Shown: positions 1 to 8,867 of the stretch, piece by piece
Position numbering within the stretch: the first letter of the stretch is position 1
How the letters are laid out: every line of letters begins with the position of its first letter
Source of the DNA: Stappia sp.
GTDB taxonomy: Bacteria > Pseudomonadota > Alphaproteobacteria > Rhizobiales > Stappiaceae
Assembly: GCF_040110915.1 (NCBI RefSeq)
Contig: NZ_CP157793.1
Location: 3,112,939 to 3,176,938 of the forward strand
Length of the DNA: 64,000 bases
Direction: 5' to 3'
The notes under the pieces: model-generated
The model's input: only the letters and a program-made list of their open reading frames with translations
The model's database searches: none
Told to the model about the DNA's origin: nothing
Position numbers and translations under genes: made by a program

Positions 1-579
1 CAGATCCGTCGCCACGCGGCGGATCAGCCCGGCGAGATCGGCGGCCTCTTCCTCCGACATGCCCGCCGCCGGCTCGTCGAGCAGCAGGAACTGCGGCGCG
101 AACATCAGCGCCCGGGCGATGCCGACGCGGCGTTCGTCGGTGTAGGGCAGCCCCGCCGCCGGCTGCTCGGCGAGATGGGACACGCCCATCCATTCGAGCA
201 GACGCAGCGCCTCGACCTCCGACGCATGACGGGAATGACCGAGCCCGACCCCGGTGACGGCCAGATTGTCCAGCACGTCCAGCCCGCCGAACAGCCGCCC
301 GGCCTGGAAGGTGCGGGCAACCCCCTGCCGGCGCAACGCGTGCGCCGGCAGGGTTCCGACATCCTGACCGCTCAGGGTCACGCGGCCGGACGTCGGAGCC
401 TGGAAGCCGGTGAGGACGTTGACCATGGTGGTCTTGCCCGCCCCGTTCGGCCCGATCAGCCCGTGCACCGTGCCGGGGGTGATGGTGAGGGTCACGTCGC
501 TCAGCGCCGTGAAGCCACCGAACGCCACGCTCACCTTGGACGCCTCGAGGACGCCCCCCACACGCGCCTCAGCCTGCAT
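1..579 (-). CDS. Branched-chain amino acid-type ABC transporter ATP-binding protein (LivG-like), C-terminus cut by window edge
   Basis: This is the cytoplasmic ATPase of an ABC importer. The 193 visible residues contain a Walker A motif (GPNGAGKTT, about residues 43-51), a Q-loop region (ARTFQ) and a Walker B motif with the switch (FLLLDEPAAG). The linker before Walker B reads LPYTDERRVGIARAL, the degenerate LivG-type form rather than a canonical LSGGQ. The frame is open to base 1, so the end of the gene lies outside the window. The ATG lies only three bases after the hyuA stop, so it is probably translationally coupled and in the hyuBA operon. The transporter may import the hydantoinase substrate, but that is inferred from position only. 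The family assignment is firm; the substrate is unknown. Confidence 0.85.
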   Translation of the reverse strand, partial: MQAEARVGGVLEASKVSVAFGGFTALSDVTLTITPGTVHGLIGPNGAGKTTMVNVLTGFQAPTSGRVTLSGQDVGTLPAHALRRQGVARTFQAGRLFGGLDVLDNLAVTGVGLGHSRHASEVEALRLLEWMGVSHLAEQPAAGLPYTDERRVGIARALMFAPQFLLLDEPAAGMSEEEAADLAGLIRRVATDL

Positions 580-582
580 GGC

Positions 583-2703
583 TCAGGCCTCGGCCAGCTC
601 TTTGGCCGGCAGCGCGCCCGCCTCCGGCGCGTCGGCCGTCAGGACGTAGGTGCCGGTCTCGTGCAGGGTCACCGTCCAGCCCGGCTCCACGACGATGGTG
701 GTCGTGACCTCCTCGATCACCGCCGGCCCGTGCAGCACGTCGCCGGCGCCGAAGGCGGAGCCGTCGTAGACGGGCGTGTTCTGCGCGATGCCGTCGGCGT
801 TGAACACCATGTCGCGGTGGCCCTTGAGGGCGGAGGCCGCGCCCTTGCCGCGCGCCAGCTTCATGTGCGGCGGCTTGTCGACCAGACCGGTGATGGTGCT
901 TTCCACGTTCACCACCTCGACCTGATTGTGCGGCTCGTCGTAGGTGTAGAGCTCACGGTGACGGGCGTGGAACGCGGCCTTGATGGTCTCCAGGCTGTCT
1001 TCCGTGACCTCGAAGGGGTCGATCTCCACCGTGCATTCGTGCACCTGGCCGACATAGCGCATGTCGAGCGTGCGGCTGATGGTGATGTCGCTCTCGGTGA
1101 AGCCGTCGCCCGACAGATCGTCCCGACCCTTGGTCTCCAGGTCGTTGAACAGGGCGTCGAGCGTCTTCGCCGCCTCGGCGCCCTGCAGGCGCAGCGGCGC
1201 CGGGGCCATGTAGTTGTACTTCACGTCGGAGATGATCTGCCCGTAGGCGCACAGTCCCGAGGCCAGCTTGTTGACCAGCACCTTGGAGATGCCCATCTCG
1301 CGCGCCAGCGCCGTGATATGCGCGCCCGTCGCGCCGCCCGCGCCCATCAGGACGAAGTCGCGCGGATCGTAGCCGCGTTCCACCGACACCCGGCGGATGG
1401 CGTTCACCATGTTGTTGTTGACGATGGTGAACATGCCGTGCGCCGCCTTCTCGACGCTGATGCCCAGCGGGTCGGCCAGATGCGTCTTGATCGCCTTGCG
1501 CGCCTTGTCCAGATCGAGCGGCAGCCGCCCGCCGACGAGGCCGTCGGCGTTGAGATAGCCGAGCACGAGATTGGCGTCGGTGGTGGTCGGGCGCTCGCCG
1601 CCCTGGCCATAGCAGGCCGGTCCCGGCTCCGAGCCGGCCGACTGCGGGCCCATCTGCATCAGGCCCATCTCGTCGATCCAGCCGATCGACCCGCCGCCGG
1701 CGCCCAGCGTTTCCACCTGGATCATCGGAATGCCGATGCGGTAGCGCAGGAAGTCGATGTTCTTGTTGATGTTGGCCTTGCCGTCCTTGGTCAGCGTGAT
1801 GTCGAAGGACGTGCCGCCCATGTCGCAGGTGATGATGTTCTTCTCGTCCCACGGCTTGGCGACGTCGAGCGCGGCCTGCGGCGCGGAGGCCGGACCGGAG
1901 TTGATCGCATAGACCGACTGGTCGGACACGACCTTGCCGAGCGCCAGACCGCCGTTGGACTGGAAGTAGCGCACCGGGTTCTTTGAGCCGAGTTCGCGGA
2001 AATAGGCGTCGATCGCCTCCACGTAGCGCTGCAGGATCGGCGCCAGATAGGCGTTGACCACGGCCGTGGAGGTGCGGGTGTACTCGCGCACCTGCGGATA
2101 GAGCTCGCTGCCGACCGTCAGGCGGACATTCGGCATCATCTCGCGCACGATCTCCGCCGCGCGGCGCTCGTGCTCGGGATGCAGCACCGACCAGACGAAG
2201 CTGATGGCCACCGATTCCACGTCCTCGGCGATGAAGTAGTCGCAGGCCGCGCGCACGTCGTCCTCGTTGAGCGGCGTGCGCACGCTGCCGTCGGAGATGA
2301 CCCGCTCGCGGATGCCCTTGCGCAGATGGCGCGGCACCAGCATCGTCGCGGGCGGATAGTCCGGATCGTAGCGGTAGCCGTCTTCCTTGTGGCCGAGACG
2401 GATCTCGAGCGAATCCTGGTGCCCTTCGGTGGCGATCAGGCCGGTCTTGGCGCCGGTGTGGGTGATCAGCGCGTTGAGGCCGACGGTGGTGCCGTTGATG
2501 CACAGGTCGGAGTTGGAGACGATCTCCTTGGCGGAGAGGCCGGTTTCCTCGGCGATCAGCGCCAGACCGTTCTGGATGGCCTTGGTCGGCTCGGTCGGCG
2601 TCGACAGCACCTTGAAGATCTGCACCTGGCCTTCGGCACTCGCCAGGATGAAGTCGGTGAACGTGCCGCCCGCGTCGATGCCCAGACGATATTTGCTACG
2701 CAT
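583..2703 (-). CDS. hyuA: Hydantoinase/oxoprolinase family protein, subunit A (N-methylhydantoinase A type)
   Basis: This is the ATP-dependent A subunit of a hydantoinase/oxoprolinase, 706 residues, which is normal for the family. The N-terminus has the actin-like ATPase phosphate loop GIDAGGTFTDF (residues 8-18), and further ATPase-fold motifs follow (DMGGTSFDITL; VLMGAGGATGAH). Enzymes of this family open five-membered cyclic imides or lactams (hydantoins, 5-oxoproline) with ATP, or carboxylate acetone. It starts with ATG preceded by an AAAGGAC ribosome site, 27 bases after hyuB, and couples to the ABC ATPase downstream. The exact substrate cannot be read from the sequence. The family call is secure. 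Confidence 0.9.
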   Translation of the reverse strand: MRSKYRLGIDAGGTFTDFILASAEGQVQIFKVLSTPTEPTKAIQNGLALIAEETGLSAKEIVSNSDLCINGTTVGLNALITHTGAKTGLIATEGHQDSLEIRLGHKEDGYRYDPDYPPATMLVPRHLRKGIRERVISDGSVRTPLNEDDVRAACDYFIAEDVESVAISFVWSVLHPEHERRAAEIVREMMPNVRLTVGSELYPQVREYTRTSTAVVNAYLAPILQRYVEAIDAYFRELGSKNPVRYFQSNGGLALGKVVSDQSVYAINSGPASAPQAALDVAKPWDEKNIITCDMGGTSFDITLTKDGKANINKNIDFLRYRIGIPMIQVETLGAGGGSIGWIDEMGLMQMGPQSAGSEPGPACYGQGGERPTTTDANLVLGYLNADGLVGGRLPLDLDKARKAIKTHLADPLGISVEKAAHGMFTIVNNNMVNAIRRVSVERGYDPRDFVLMGAGGATGAHITALAREMGISKVLVNKLASGLCAYGQIISDVKYNYMAPAPLRLQGAEAAKTLDALFNDLETKGRDDLSGDGFTESDITISRTLDMRYVGQVHECTVEIDPFEVTEDSLETIKAAFHARHRELYTYDEPHNQVEVVNVESTITGLVDKPPHMKLARGKGAASALKGHRDMVFNADGIAQNTPVYDGSAFGAGDVLHGPAVIEEVTTTIVVEPGWTVTLHETGTYVLTADAPEAGALPAKELAEA

Positions 2704-2730
2704 TGGAAATGTCCTTTCTTGTCGGGGGCG

Positions 2731-4485
2731 TCAGGCCGCGGCCGCGCGCGCCTTGGCGGTGGCGGCTTCGTCCACCGCCAGCGTTTCGGGGTCGGCGATG
2801 ACGACGCCGTAGTCGAGCCGGGCGCCCTCGATGCTGACGAGGCCGTTGCGGATGTCGTCGACCACGCGGCCGATCTCGCGCTCGAACGGGTTGCCGAAGC
2901 CGCCGCCGCCCGGGTTCTTGTTGGCCGCCCGCTCGCCCGGGTGGATGGTTTCGATGACGTTGTCGGTGATCACCTCGGTCTTGCCGTTGCGGGTGATCTC
3001 GAGCCGGCCGACCTTGGTCTCGATCATGGTCGACCTCGCGCCGCCGGCACCCATGGCCGGGATCCGGCGGCCCTCGCCGAAGGTGACCAGCGTCATCGGC
3101 TTGTCGAGCGGCTCGACCTCCCAGCAGGCGCCGGAGCCGCCGCGGAACTTCCCGGCCCCGCCGGAGTCGGTCATCATCGAGTAGCGGTGAATGATGATCG
3201 GATAGGAGTGCTCGAGCATCTCGATGTCGCCCGAGGTGAGCGCGCCGAAGCAGCACTCCGGTCCGCGCACGTGCCAGCCGTCCTGGCTCGCCGTGGCGCC
3301 GGCGCCGCAGATGATCGAGGCCAGCACCATGGTCACGTATTCCTCGTCGTGACGGGTGTCCCAGCCGGCGATGTTGCAGCCGTTGGCATGGCCCCAGCTC
3401 GCCGAGACCTTGTCCGGCGCCGCCTGTTCGAAGGCGAGCCGCACCGCGTCGGTCAGCGTTTCCATCGGCGTGGTGGTGCAGTTGGCGTGCGGTGCGGGCG
3501 GCTTGGCGTTGCACAGCGTGCCGCGCGGGCCCATGTCCACCGTCACGTTGCGGTAGAGGCCCTCGTTGTAGGGCGGCGGCAGCTGGGCGAACATCATCAG
3601 CCCGAGGTAGACGCCGGAGTAGCTGTTGCCCTCGTAGGAATTGATGAAATACGGGATCTGCGGCGGGCTCTCGATCTCGATGTGGCAGCTCTCGCCCTTG
3701 ATCGTGACCGTCGCGGTGATGTCGAAGTCGCCGAAGCCGTGGCCGGCGTCCTCCAGAACGGCCGTGCCGGTGTAGGTGCCGTCGGGCACCTTCGCGATCA
3801 GGCTGTTCATGTGCTTGTTGGCCATGTCCAGCAGCACCTCGATGCAGTCCTGCACCGTGCGCTTGCCGTATTTGTCCATCAGCGCGGTCAGATTGCGCGC
3901 GCCCACCTGACAGGCGCCGATCAGCGCGTTGAAGTCGCCTTCCTGGTCGCGGCGGGCGCGCATGTTGGTGAGCAGCATGTTGAGGATGTCGTTGCGCGGC
4001 ACCCCCTTGTCCCAGATCTTGATCGGCGGAATGCGCAGGCCTTCCGCGTAGATCTCCTTGGCTTCCGGGTTGTAGCCGGCGGGAACCGGACCGCCGATGT
4101 CGGTCAGATGGCCTTTGCACACCGTCCAGAAGACCAGCTCGCCCTCATAGAAGACGGGATAGTACATGCAGGTATCGATGATGTGGCTGCCGGCGTAGTC
4201 CGGGTCGTTGTGAAGGATCAGGTCGCCTTCGTGGATGTCGCCGTCGAAGAACCTGTCGACCGCCTTCATCGCCGGGATCAGGCTGCCCAGGTGAATGGGA
4301 ATGTCCTGCCCCTGAAGGATCATCTCCGGCGTGTGGTTGAACAGCGCCGTGGAATAGTCGTGCGCCAGATTGAACACCGAGCTGCGCGCGGTCTTCTCGA
4401 GCGCGAGCGTCATCTCGCGCTGCGTCGTTTCCAGCACGCCCCGCACCACCGACAGGGTGATCGGATCCACTTTTCTAGATGCCAT
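2731..4485 (-). CDS. hyuB: Hydantoinase B/oxoprolinase family protein
   Basis: This is the B subunit partner of HyuA, 584 residues from the chosen ATG. The start MASRKVDPITLSVVRG is the usual HyuB beginning and is preceded by AGAGGAC; an open frame extends about 48 codons further upstream but is not family-like. Typical HyuB features include the FNLAHDYS segment, DLILHNDPDYAGSH, and the glycine-rich C-terminal stretch near NPGGGGFGNPFER. It is first in the hyuB-hyuA-ABC operon and divergent from an AraC regulator that probably controls it. Together with HyuA it forms a cytoplasmic ATP-dependent amidohydrolase or carboxylase. The N-methylhydantoinase, 5-oxoprolinase and acetone carboxylase branches cannot be separated by eye. 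Confidence 0.9.
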   Translation of the reverse strand: MASRKVDPITLSVVRGVLETTQREMTLALEKTARSSVFNLAHDYSTALFNHTPEMILQGQDIPIHLGSLIPAMKAVDRFFDGDIHEGDLILHNDPDYAGSHIIDTCMYYPVFYEGELVFWTVCKGHLTDIGGPVPAGYNPEAKEIYAEGLRIPPIKIWDKGVPRNDILNMLLTNMRARRDQEGDFNALIGACQVGARNLTALMDKYGKRTVQDCIEVLLDMANKHMNSLIAKVPDGTYTGTAVLEDAGHGFGDFDITATVTIKGESCHIEIESPPQIPYFINSYEGNSYSGVYLGLMMFAQLPPPYNEGLYRNVTVDMGPRGTLCNAKPPAPHANCTTTPMETLTDAVRLAFEQAAPDKVSASWGHANGCNIAGWDTRHDEEYVTMVLASIICGAGATASQDGWHVRGPECCFGALTSGDIEMLEHSYPIIIHRYSMMTDSGGAGKFRGGSGACWEVEPLDKPMTLVTFGEGRRIPAMGAGGARSTMIETKVGRLEITRNGKTEVITDNVIETIHPGERAANKNPGGGGFGNPFEREIGRVVDDIRNGLVSIEGARLDYGVVIADPETLAVDEAATAKARAAAA

Positions 4486-4624
4486 GAGTTCGGTCCTCTG
4501 CTTGAACGCAGAAGGCCCGCCAGCGGGGTTCGCTTTTTTGTCCTCCCGAACCGGCGCGCTCCTCCTGCACGTCGATCTCGAAAGCAAGAGTCCACGATTA
4601 CGTGCTTCGGGTCTTGACGCTGCA

Positions 4625-4674
4625 CGCACAAGTGATTGACCGGAGGCGCATAAATATTTGACGTTGTGCGCACT
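4625..4674. promoter_or_regulatory. Candidate operator: inverted repeat CGCACAA / TTGTGCG between hyuB and the AraC gene
   Basis: A seven-base inverted repeat lies in the divergent promoter region: CGCACAA at 4625-4631 and TTGTGCG at 4664-4670. The right copy sits inside the eight-base palindrome GTGCGCAC (4667-4674). An A+T-rich stretch (TAAATATTTG, 4651-4660) lies between them. This placement suits a regulator controlling hyuBA and itself. It is a pattern observation; binding is not shown. Confidence 0.35.
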
Positions 4675-4760
4675 CCGATTTGTCGCTCAGCGCAGAATCG
4701 AGAAATAATTTGTATGAACGCGCGGGCTTGCGTAACAGTATCTGCGGGAGGACTACTGAT

Positions 4761-5735
4761 ATGACCGCCGGGTTCCGCTTCTCGACGACGTCAGCCGAGC
4801 CGCAGCACCGTTCCAGCCGCTGGAGCAGCGTGATCTCGGAGGCCTATTTCCCGCTCGAGCTCGACTTCCAGGACAGCATTCATTTCAACGGCCGGCTCAG
4901 TCGCGCCGCCCTCGGGCATGCCAGCCTGTCGCGGCTCACCTCCGATCCGGTGAAATACGAGCGGCGGCGCTCGCACATCAGCGGCGCGCGCGAGGAGGAG
5001 TATCTGGTCACCCTGCCGCGCGTCACCTCGGTGAAGTTCCGTCAGCTCGGCCGGGATGTGAGCTGCGATCCGGGCGGCTTCATCATCGAGCGCGGCGACG
5101 AGCCCTACCGCTTCATGTACGAGCGCCCGAACGACCTCTTCGTGCTGAAGGTCAACCGCAAGGCCCTGTCGGAGCGGGTCCGTCAGCCGGACCGCTTCTG
5201 CGCCCGCGTCATCGATGCCACCTCCGGGTCGGCGGCGCTCTTCGCCGCGATGGTCGGCCACGCGCAGTGCCAGATCGACACGCTCACCGAGACCGGCGGA
5301 AACACCATCGGCCGGCAATTGCTGGAACTCCTCGGCCTGGCGCTCACCGAAAGCGACAGCGCCTCGGAAAGCGGCTACTCCTCGGTGCGCGCCGCCCATC
5401 TTCTGCGGGTGGAGAAATTCATCCGCGCCAATCTCAAGAACCCGGACCTGACGCCGGAGCTGATCGCGGAAGGCTGCGGCATCTCCAAGCGCTACCTGCA
5501 CGACCTGTTCCGCGACGTGAACGGCACCGTGCGCCAGCAGATTCGCGACCAGCGCCTGATCGCCGCGCGCGACCGCCTCGAAGCCTCGCGCGACGTGGCG
5601 ATCTCGGAGGTCGCGCACCGCTTCAGCTTCGCCGACCAGGCCCAGTTCTCGCGCCTGTTCAAGCAGAAGTTCGGCGTCACCCCGTCCGAGTTCCAGCGCG
5701 ACCCGGCCCGGCAAAAGGACGTCGCCCGCGACTGA
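4761..5735 (+). CDS. AraC-family transcriptional regulator
   Basis: This is a 324-residue DNA-binding regulator. The C-terminal third carries the two AraC helix-turn-helix motifs (GISKRYLHDLFRD and the FADQAQFSRLFKQKFGVTPSEF signature), after an AraC_binding_2-like (OxyR/FeaR/NahR-type) N-terminal domain. The ATG at 4761 is chosen because GGGAGGA lies about eight bases upstream; a TTG further upstream would add 27 poorly family-like residues. It is divergent from hyuBA, the most likely target. The inducer is not evident. It converges on the aldehyde dehydrogenase, with a GC-rich hairpin between. Confidence 0.9.
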   Translation: MTAGFRFSTTSAEPQHRSSRWSSVISEAYFPLELDFQDSIHFNGRLSRAALGHASLSRLTSDPVKYERRRSHISGAREEEYLVTLPRVTSVKFRQLGRDVSCDPGGFIIERGDEPYRFMYERPNDLFVLKVNRKALSERVRQPDRFCARVIDATSGSAALFAAMVGHAQCQIDTLTETGGNTIGRQLLELLGLALTESDSASESGYSSVRAAHLLRVEKFIRANLKNPDLTPELIAEGCGISKRYLHDLFRDVNGTVRQQIRDQRLIAARDRLEASRDVAISEVAHRFSFADQAQFSRLFKQKFGVTPSEFQRDPARQKDVARD

Positions 5736-5791
5736 CGCGCCGGCGCGACCGTCCGGGCTCGCCCGTCGACGGCCCTCCCCCCGAACGAAAG

Positions 5792-5819
5792 GACCGCCCG
5801 CGCGGGTACGCGGACGGTC
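5792..5819. terminator. Candidate bidirectional terminator between AraC gene and ALDH
   Basis: A GC-rich hairpin with arms GACCG-C-CCGCG and CGCGG-A-CGGTC (one mismatch) and a six-base loop lies between the convergent AraC and aldehyde dehydrogenase genes. On the minus strand it is followed by CTTTCGTT, a weak U tract; on the plus strand the tail is poor. Confidence 0.5.
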
Positions 5820-5852
5820 TGTGAGGTTTCGAACCGGCGCGGGTCGCCCGGG

Positions 5853-7283
5853 TCAGCCGGCGAATTCGTAGGCCGTCTTGACCACGGTGTAGAACTCCGC
5901 CGCATGGCGGCCCTGCTCGCGCGGGCCGTGCGAGGAGCCCTTCCGCCCGCCGAACGGCACGTGATAGTCGACGCCGGCGGTGGGCAGATTGACCATCACC
6001 ATGCCGGCGGCCGAGCGGCGGCGGAACTCGCGCGCGTACTTCAGGCTCGCGGTGCAGATGCCCGAGCTCAGGCCGAATTCGGTGTCATTGGCGACCGCCA
6101 GCGCCTCGTCGAAATCCGCGACCTTGATGACGCTGGCGCAGGGGCCGAAGATTTCCTCGCGGCTGGAGCGCATGGCGTTGGTCGCGTTGAGGAACAGCGC
6201 CGGACGCTGGAAGAAGCCTTGCGTCTCGCCGTTGAGGCGCTCGCCGCCGACGACCTCCGCGCCTTCCTTGCGGGCGATGTCGACATAGTCGAGATTGCCG
6301 GCGAGCTGCGATTCGGAGGCCACGGGTCCGATCTGGGTCGCCGGGTCGAGCGCATGGCCGACCTTCAGCGCCTGCGCGGCGGCCGAAAGGCGCTCCACGA
6401 AGGCGTCGTGAATGCCGGCCTGCACGATCAGCCGCGACGACGCGGTGCAGCGCTGGCCGGTGGAGTAGAAGGCGCCGTTCAGGCAGGCCTCGACGGCGAC
6501 GTCGAGATCCGCGTCGTCGAGCACCACCATCGGGTTCTTGCCGCCCATCTCCAGCTGCACCTTCTTGAGCGACTGCGCGGCCTCGATGGCGAGCCCCCGA
6601 CCGACCGGCACGGAGCCGGTGAAGGAGATGGCATCGATCTGCGGATGGCGCACGATCGCACTGCCGACCACCGAGCCGCGACCCATCACCAGATTGAAGA
6701 CACCGGCCGGCACGCCGGCCTCGACCAGGATCTCGGCCAGTGCATGGGCGCAGCCCGGCGTCAGATCGGCCGGCTTCATCACCACCGTGTTGCCATAAGC
6801 GAGCGCCGGCGCGATCTTCCAGGCCGGAATCGCGATCGGGAAGTTCCACGGCGTGATCAGCCCGACGACGCCCACCGGCTCGCGGGTCACCTCGACGCCG
6901 ACGCCGGGACGCACCGAGGCGACGCAATCGCCCGGCATGCGCAGCGCCTCGCCGGAGAAGAAGCGGAACACCTGTGCGGCGCGCATGGTCTCGGCCTTGC
7001 CCTCGGCCAGCGTCTTGCCTTCCTCGCGGGCGAGCAGCGTGCCGATCTCCTCGACGCGGGCAAACAGCGCCTGCGCGACCGCCTCCAGCAGATCCGACCG
7101 CCGCTGCGGGCCGGCGGCGACCCAGCCCGGCAGGGCGGCGCGGGCGGCCTGGGCGGCATCCTCGACATCCGTCGCCGTGCCGCTGGCATAAAGGCCGATC
7201 AGATCGGTGACGTCGGAGGGATTGCGGTTCTCCGAGGCATCGGCCGATCCGCGCCATTCGCCGGCGATGAGATTCTGCTTCAT
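5853..7283 (-). CDS. NAD(P)+-dependent aldehyde dehydrogenase (2,5-dioxovalerate / succinate-semialdehyde type)
   Basis: This is a 476-residue ALDH-superfamily enzyme that oxidises an aldehyde to the acid. Visible motifs are the Rossmann segment TPWNFP, the FTGS loop (SFTGSVPVGR), the general-base Glu in LEMGGKNP, the catalytic Cys279 in GQRCTASS, and EIFGP. The C-terminal FGGRKGSSHGPREQG resembles alpha-ketoglutaric semialdehyde dehydrogenases more than classic GabD. Its neighbour is gabT with a PuuR-like regulator, so it may oxidise succinate semialdehyde from GABA or a related semialdehyde. It has its own short upstream region after the gabT terminator. The family is certain; the substrate is an inference. 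Confidence 0.85.
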   Translation of the reverse strand: MKQNLIAGEWRGSADASENRNPSDVTDLIGLYASGTATDVEDAAQAARAALPGWVAAGPQRRSDLLEAVAQALFARVEEIGTLLAREEGKTLAEGKAETMRAAQVFRFFSGEALRMPGDCVASVRPGVGVEVTREPVGVVGLITPWNFPIAIPAWKIAPALAYGNTVVMKPADLTPGCAHALAEILVEAGVPAGVFNLVMGRGSVVGSAIVRHPQIDAISFTGSVPVGRGLAIEAAQSLKKVQLEMGGKNPMVVLDDADLDVAVEACLNGAFYSTGQRCTASSRLIVQAGIHDAFVERLSAAAQALKVGHALDPATQIGPVASESQLAGNLDYVDIARKEGAEVVGGERLNGETQGFFQRPALFLNATNAMRSSREEIFGPCASVIKVADFDEALAVANDTEFGLSSGICTASLKYAREFRRRSAAGMVMVNLPTAGVDYHVPFGGRKGSSHGPREQGRHAAEFYTVVKTAYEFAG

Positions 7284-7352
7284 GGGATCAACTCCTGTGC
7301 GTGAGCTCCGGGGCGCGTGTATCGTCGCGCCCGTCGCCGCGCAATCGGGCGC

Positions 7353-7391
7353 GGCCTAAAAAAAGGCCCGGGCACGACAGGCGTGCCCGGG
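7353..7391 (-). terminator. Strong Rho-independent terminator downstream of gabT
   Basis: A perfect ten-base-pair stem (CCCGGGCACG at 7367-7376, CGTGCCCGGG at 7382-7391) with a five-base loop is followed on the minus strand by seven Us (A run at 7358-7364). This ends the gabT transcript and implies that the aldehyde dehydrogenase downstream (start 7283) has its own promoter in 7284-7352. Confidence 0.9.
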
Positions 7392-7423
7392 ATCCGCGTA
7401 TCGCATGTGAGACGTCGACCGCC

Positions 7424-8725
7424 TCAGGCGGCGCGCGCGGCGCTGGCGACGGCGGCCTCGAGCGCGGCTTCGAGGATGTCGAGCGCCTCGTCCACCTGCT
7501 CCATCGGCGTGGTCAGCGGCGGCAGCAGCCGGATGACGTTGCCGCGCGTGCCGCAGGGCAGGATGATCAGCCCGCGCGCTTCCGCTTCCTTGACGAGCGC
7601 CTGGGTGAGGGCCGCATCCGGCGCCCGCGACGCCCGGTCGCTGACGAGTTCGAAGGCGATCATCGCGCCGAGCCCGCGCACGTCGCCAATGGCTTCCATG
7701 CCCTGACGCTCGGCAATGGCCGACAGGCGGCCCTTGATCCGCGTCCCGATCTCGTCGGCCCGGGCGCACAGGCCCTCGTCCTCGATCACCTCGAGCACCG
7801 CATTGGCGGCCGCGACCGCCAGCGGATTGCCGGCATAGGTGCCGCCGATGCCGCCCGCCGGCGCCGCGTCGACGATCTCGGCACGGCCCGTCACCGCCGA
7901 CAGCGGGAAGCCGCCGGCCAGACCCTTGGCCATGGTGACGAGATCGGCCGCCACGCCGCTATGCTCCATGGCGAAGAGCTTGCCGGTGCGCGCCATGCCC
8001 GCCTGCACCTCGTCGGCGATCAGCACGATGCCATGGGTGTCGCAGATCTCACGCAGCGCCTTGAGGAACTCCGGCGGCGCGATGTTGAAGCCGCCCTCGC
8101 CCTGCACCGGCTCGATGATGATCGCGGCGACGCGATCGGCATCGATGGTCGTCTTGAACAGCTGCTCGAGCTGGGCGAGGCTCATCTCGCTCGTCACGCC
8201 GTGATAGGCGTTCGGGAAGGCCGCGTGATAGACCTCCGGCGGCATCGCGCCGAACGCCTTCTTGTAGGGCGCGACCTTGCCGCACAGCGCCATGCCCATC
8301 AGCGTGCGCCCATGGAAGGCACCGGAGAAGGCGATGACGCCGGAGCGCCCGGTGTGGGCACGGGCCATCTTGACCGCGTTCTCCACCGCCTCGGCGCCGG
8401 TGGTGACCAGCATCGTCTTCTTCGTGAAATCGCCGGGCGTCGCCGCGTTCAGCCGCTCGGCCAGCTTCACGTAGCCCTCGAAGGGCGCGACATGGAAGCA
8501 GGTGTGGGTGAAGGCCTCGGCCTGCTCGGCGACCGCGGCGAGCAGCTTCGGGTGCCGGTGGCCGGTGTTGTTGACGGCAATGCCGGCGGCGAAATCGATG
8601 AAGCGATTGCCGTCGACGTCCCACAATTCGGCGTTTTCGGCCTTGGCGGCATAGATGCCGCGGGTCGCAACGCCCGTGGCCACGGCCGCCGTGCGCCGCT
8701 GGATAAGTTCTTCGGTCCGAGACAT
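7424..8725 (-). CDS. gabT: 4-aminobutyrate--2-oxoglutarate transaminase
   Basis: This is a PLP-dependent class III aminotransferase of 433 residues, close to E. coli GabT in length and motif order. The PLP lysine is K267 in TMAKGLAGG, in the IADEVQAGMARTG context typical of the family; GHRHPKL, TTGAEAVENAVKMAR and AFHGRT are also visible. It converts GABA and 2-oxoglutarate to succinate semialdehyde and glutamate in the cytoplasm. It is divergent from an XRE-cupin regulator and followed by a strong terminator. Related omega-transaminases acting on 5-aminovalerate look alike, so the substrate is likely rather than proven. Confidence 0.9.
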   Translation of the reverse strand: MSRTEELIQRRTAAVATGVATRGIYAAKAENAELWDVDGNRFIDFAAGIAVNNTGHRHPKLLAAVAEQAEAFTHTCFHVAPFEGYVKLAERLNAATPGDFTKKTMLVTTGAEAVENAVKMARAHTGRSGVIAFSGAFHGRTLMGMALCGKVAPYKKAFGAMPPEVYHAAFPNAYHGVTSEMSLAQLEQLFKTTIDADRVAAIIIEPVQGEGGFNIAPPEFLKALREICDTHGIVLIADEVQAGMARTGKLFAMEHSGVAADLVTMAKGLAGGFPLSAVTGRAEIVDAAPAGGIGGTYAGNPLAVAAANAVLEVIEDEGLCARADEIGTRIKGRLSAIAERQGMEAIGDVRGLGAMIAFELVSDRASRAPDAALTQALVKEAEARGLIILPCGTRGNVIRLLPPLTTPMEQVDEALDILEAALEAAVASAARAA

Positions 8726-8781
8726 GCCCGCTCCTCCGCATCAGTGAAACTCAGATAATAGCCATAACTTCGCGCAGGAAT

Positions 8782-8824
8782 TTGAGCAAGCCAAATCCCC
8801 GGGGGCGCAAGAGATCTTGAGCAA
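8782..8824. promoter_or_regulatory. Candidate operator pair TTGAGCAA x2 in the gabT / regulator divergent region
   Basis: The octamer TTGAGCAA (a TTG-N2-CAA palindrome type) occurs at 8782-8789 and 8817-8824, 35 bases apart, in the 142-base region between gabT and the XRE-cupin gene. The left copy lies within ATTTG-N7-CAAAT. It may be a site for the regulator; no promoter elements can be assigned with confidence. Confidence 0.35.
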
Positions 8825-8867
8825 TGCGCGGGGAGCGGGTAAATCCGGTGCGGCAGCGGAGGTGACG

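Noticed and set aside
175..4617. Long open frames on the plus strand opposite hyuA and hyuB (603 and 815 codons)
   Set aside because: They are antisense to well-recognised genes, are rich in Arg/His/Gly/Ala as expected of GC-skewed shadow frames, and show no family motifs.
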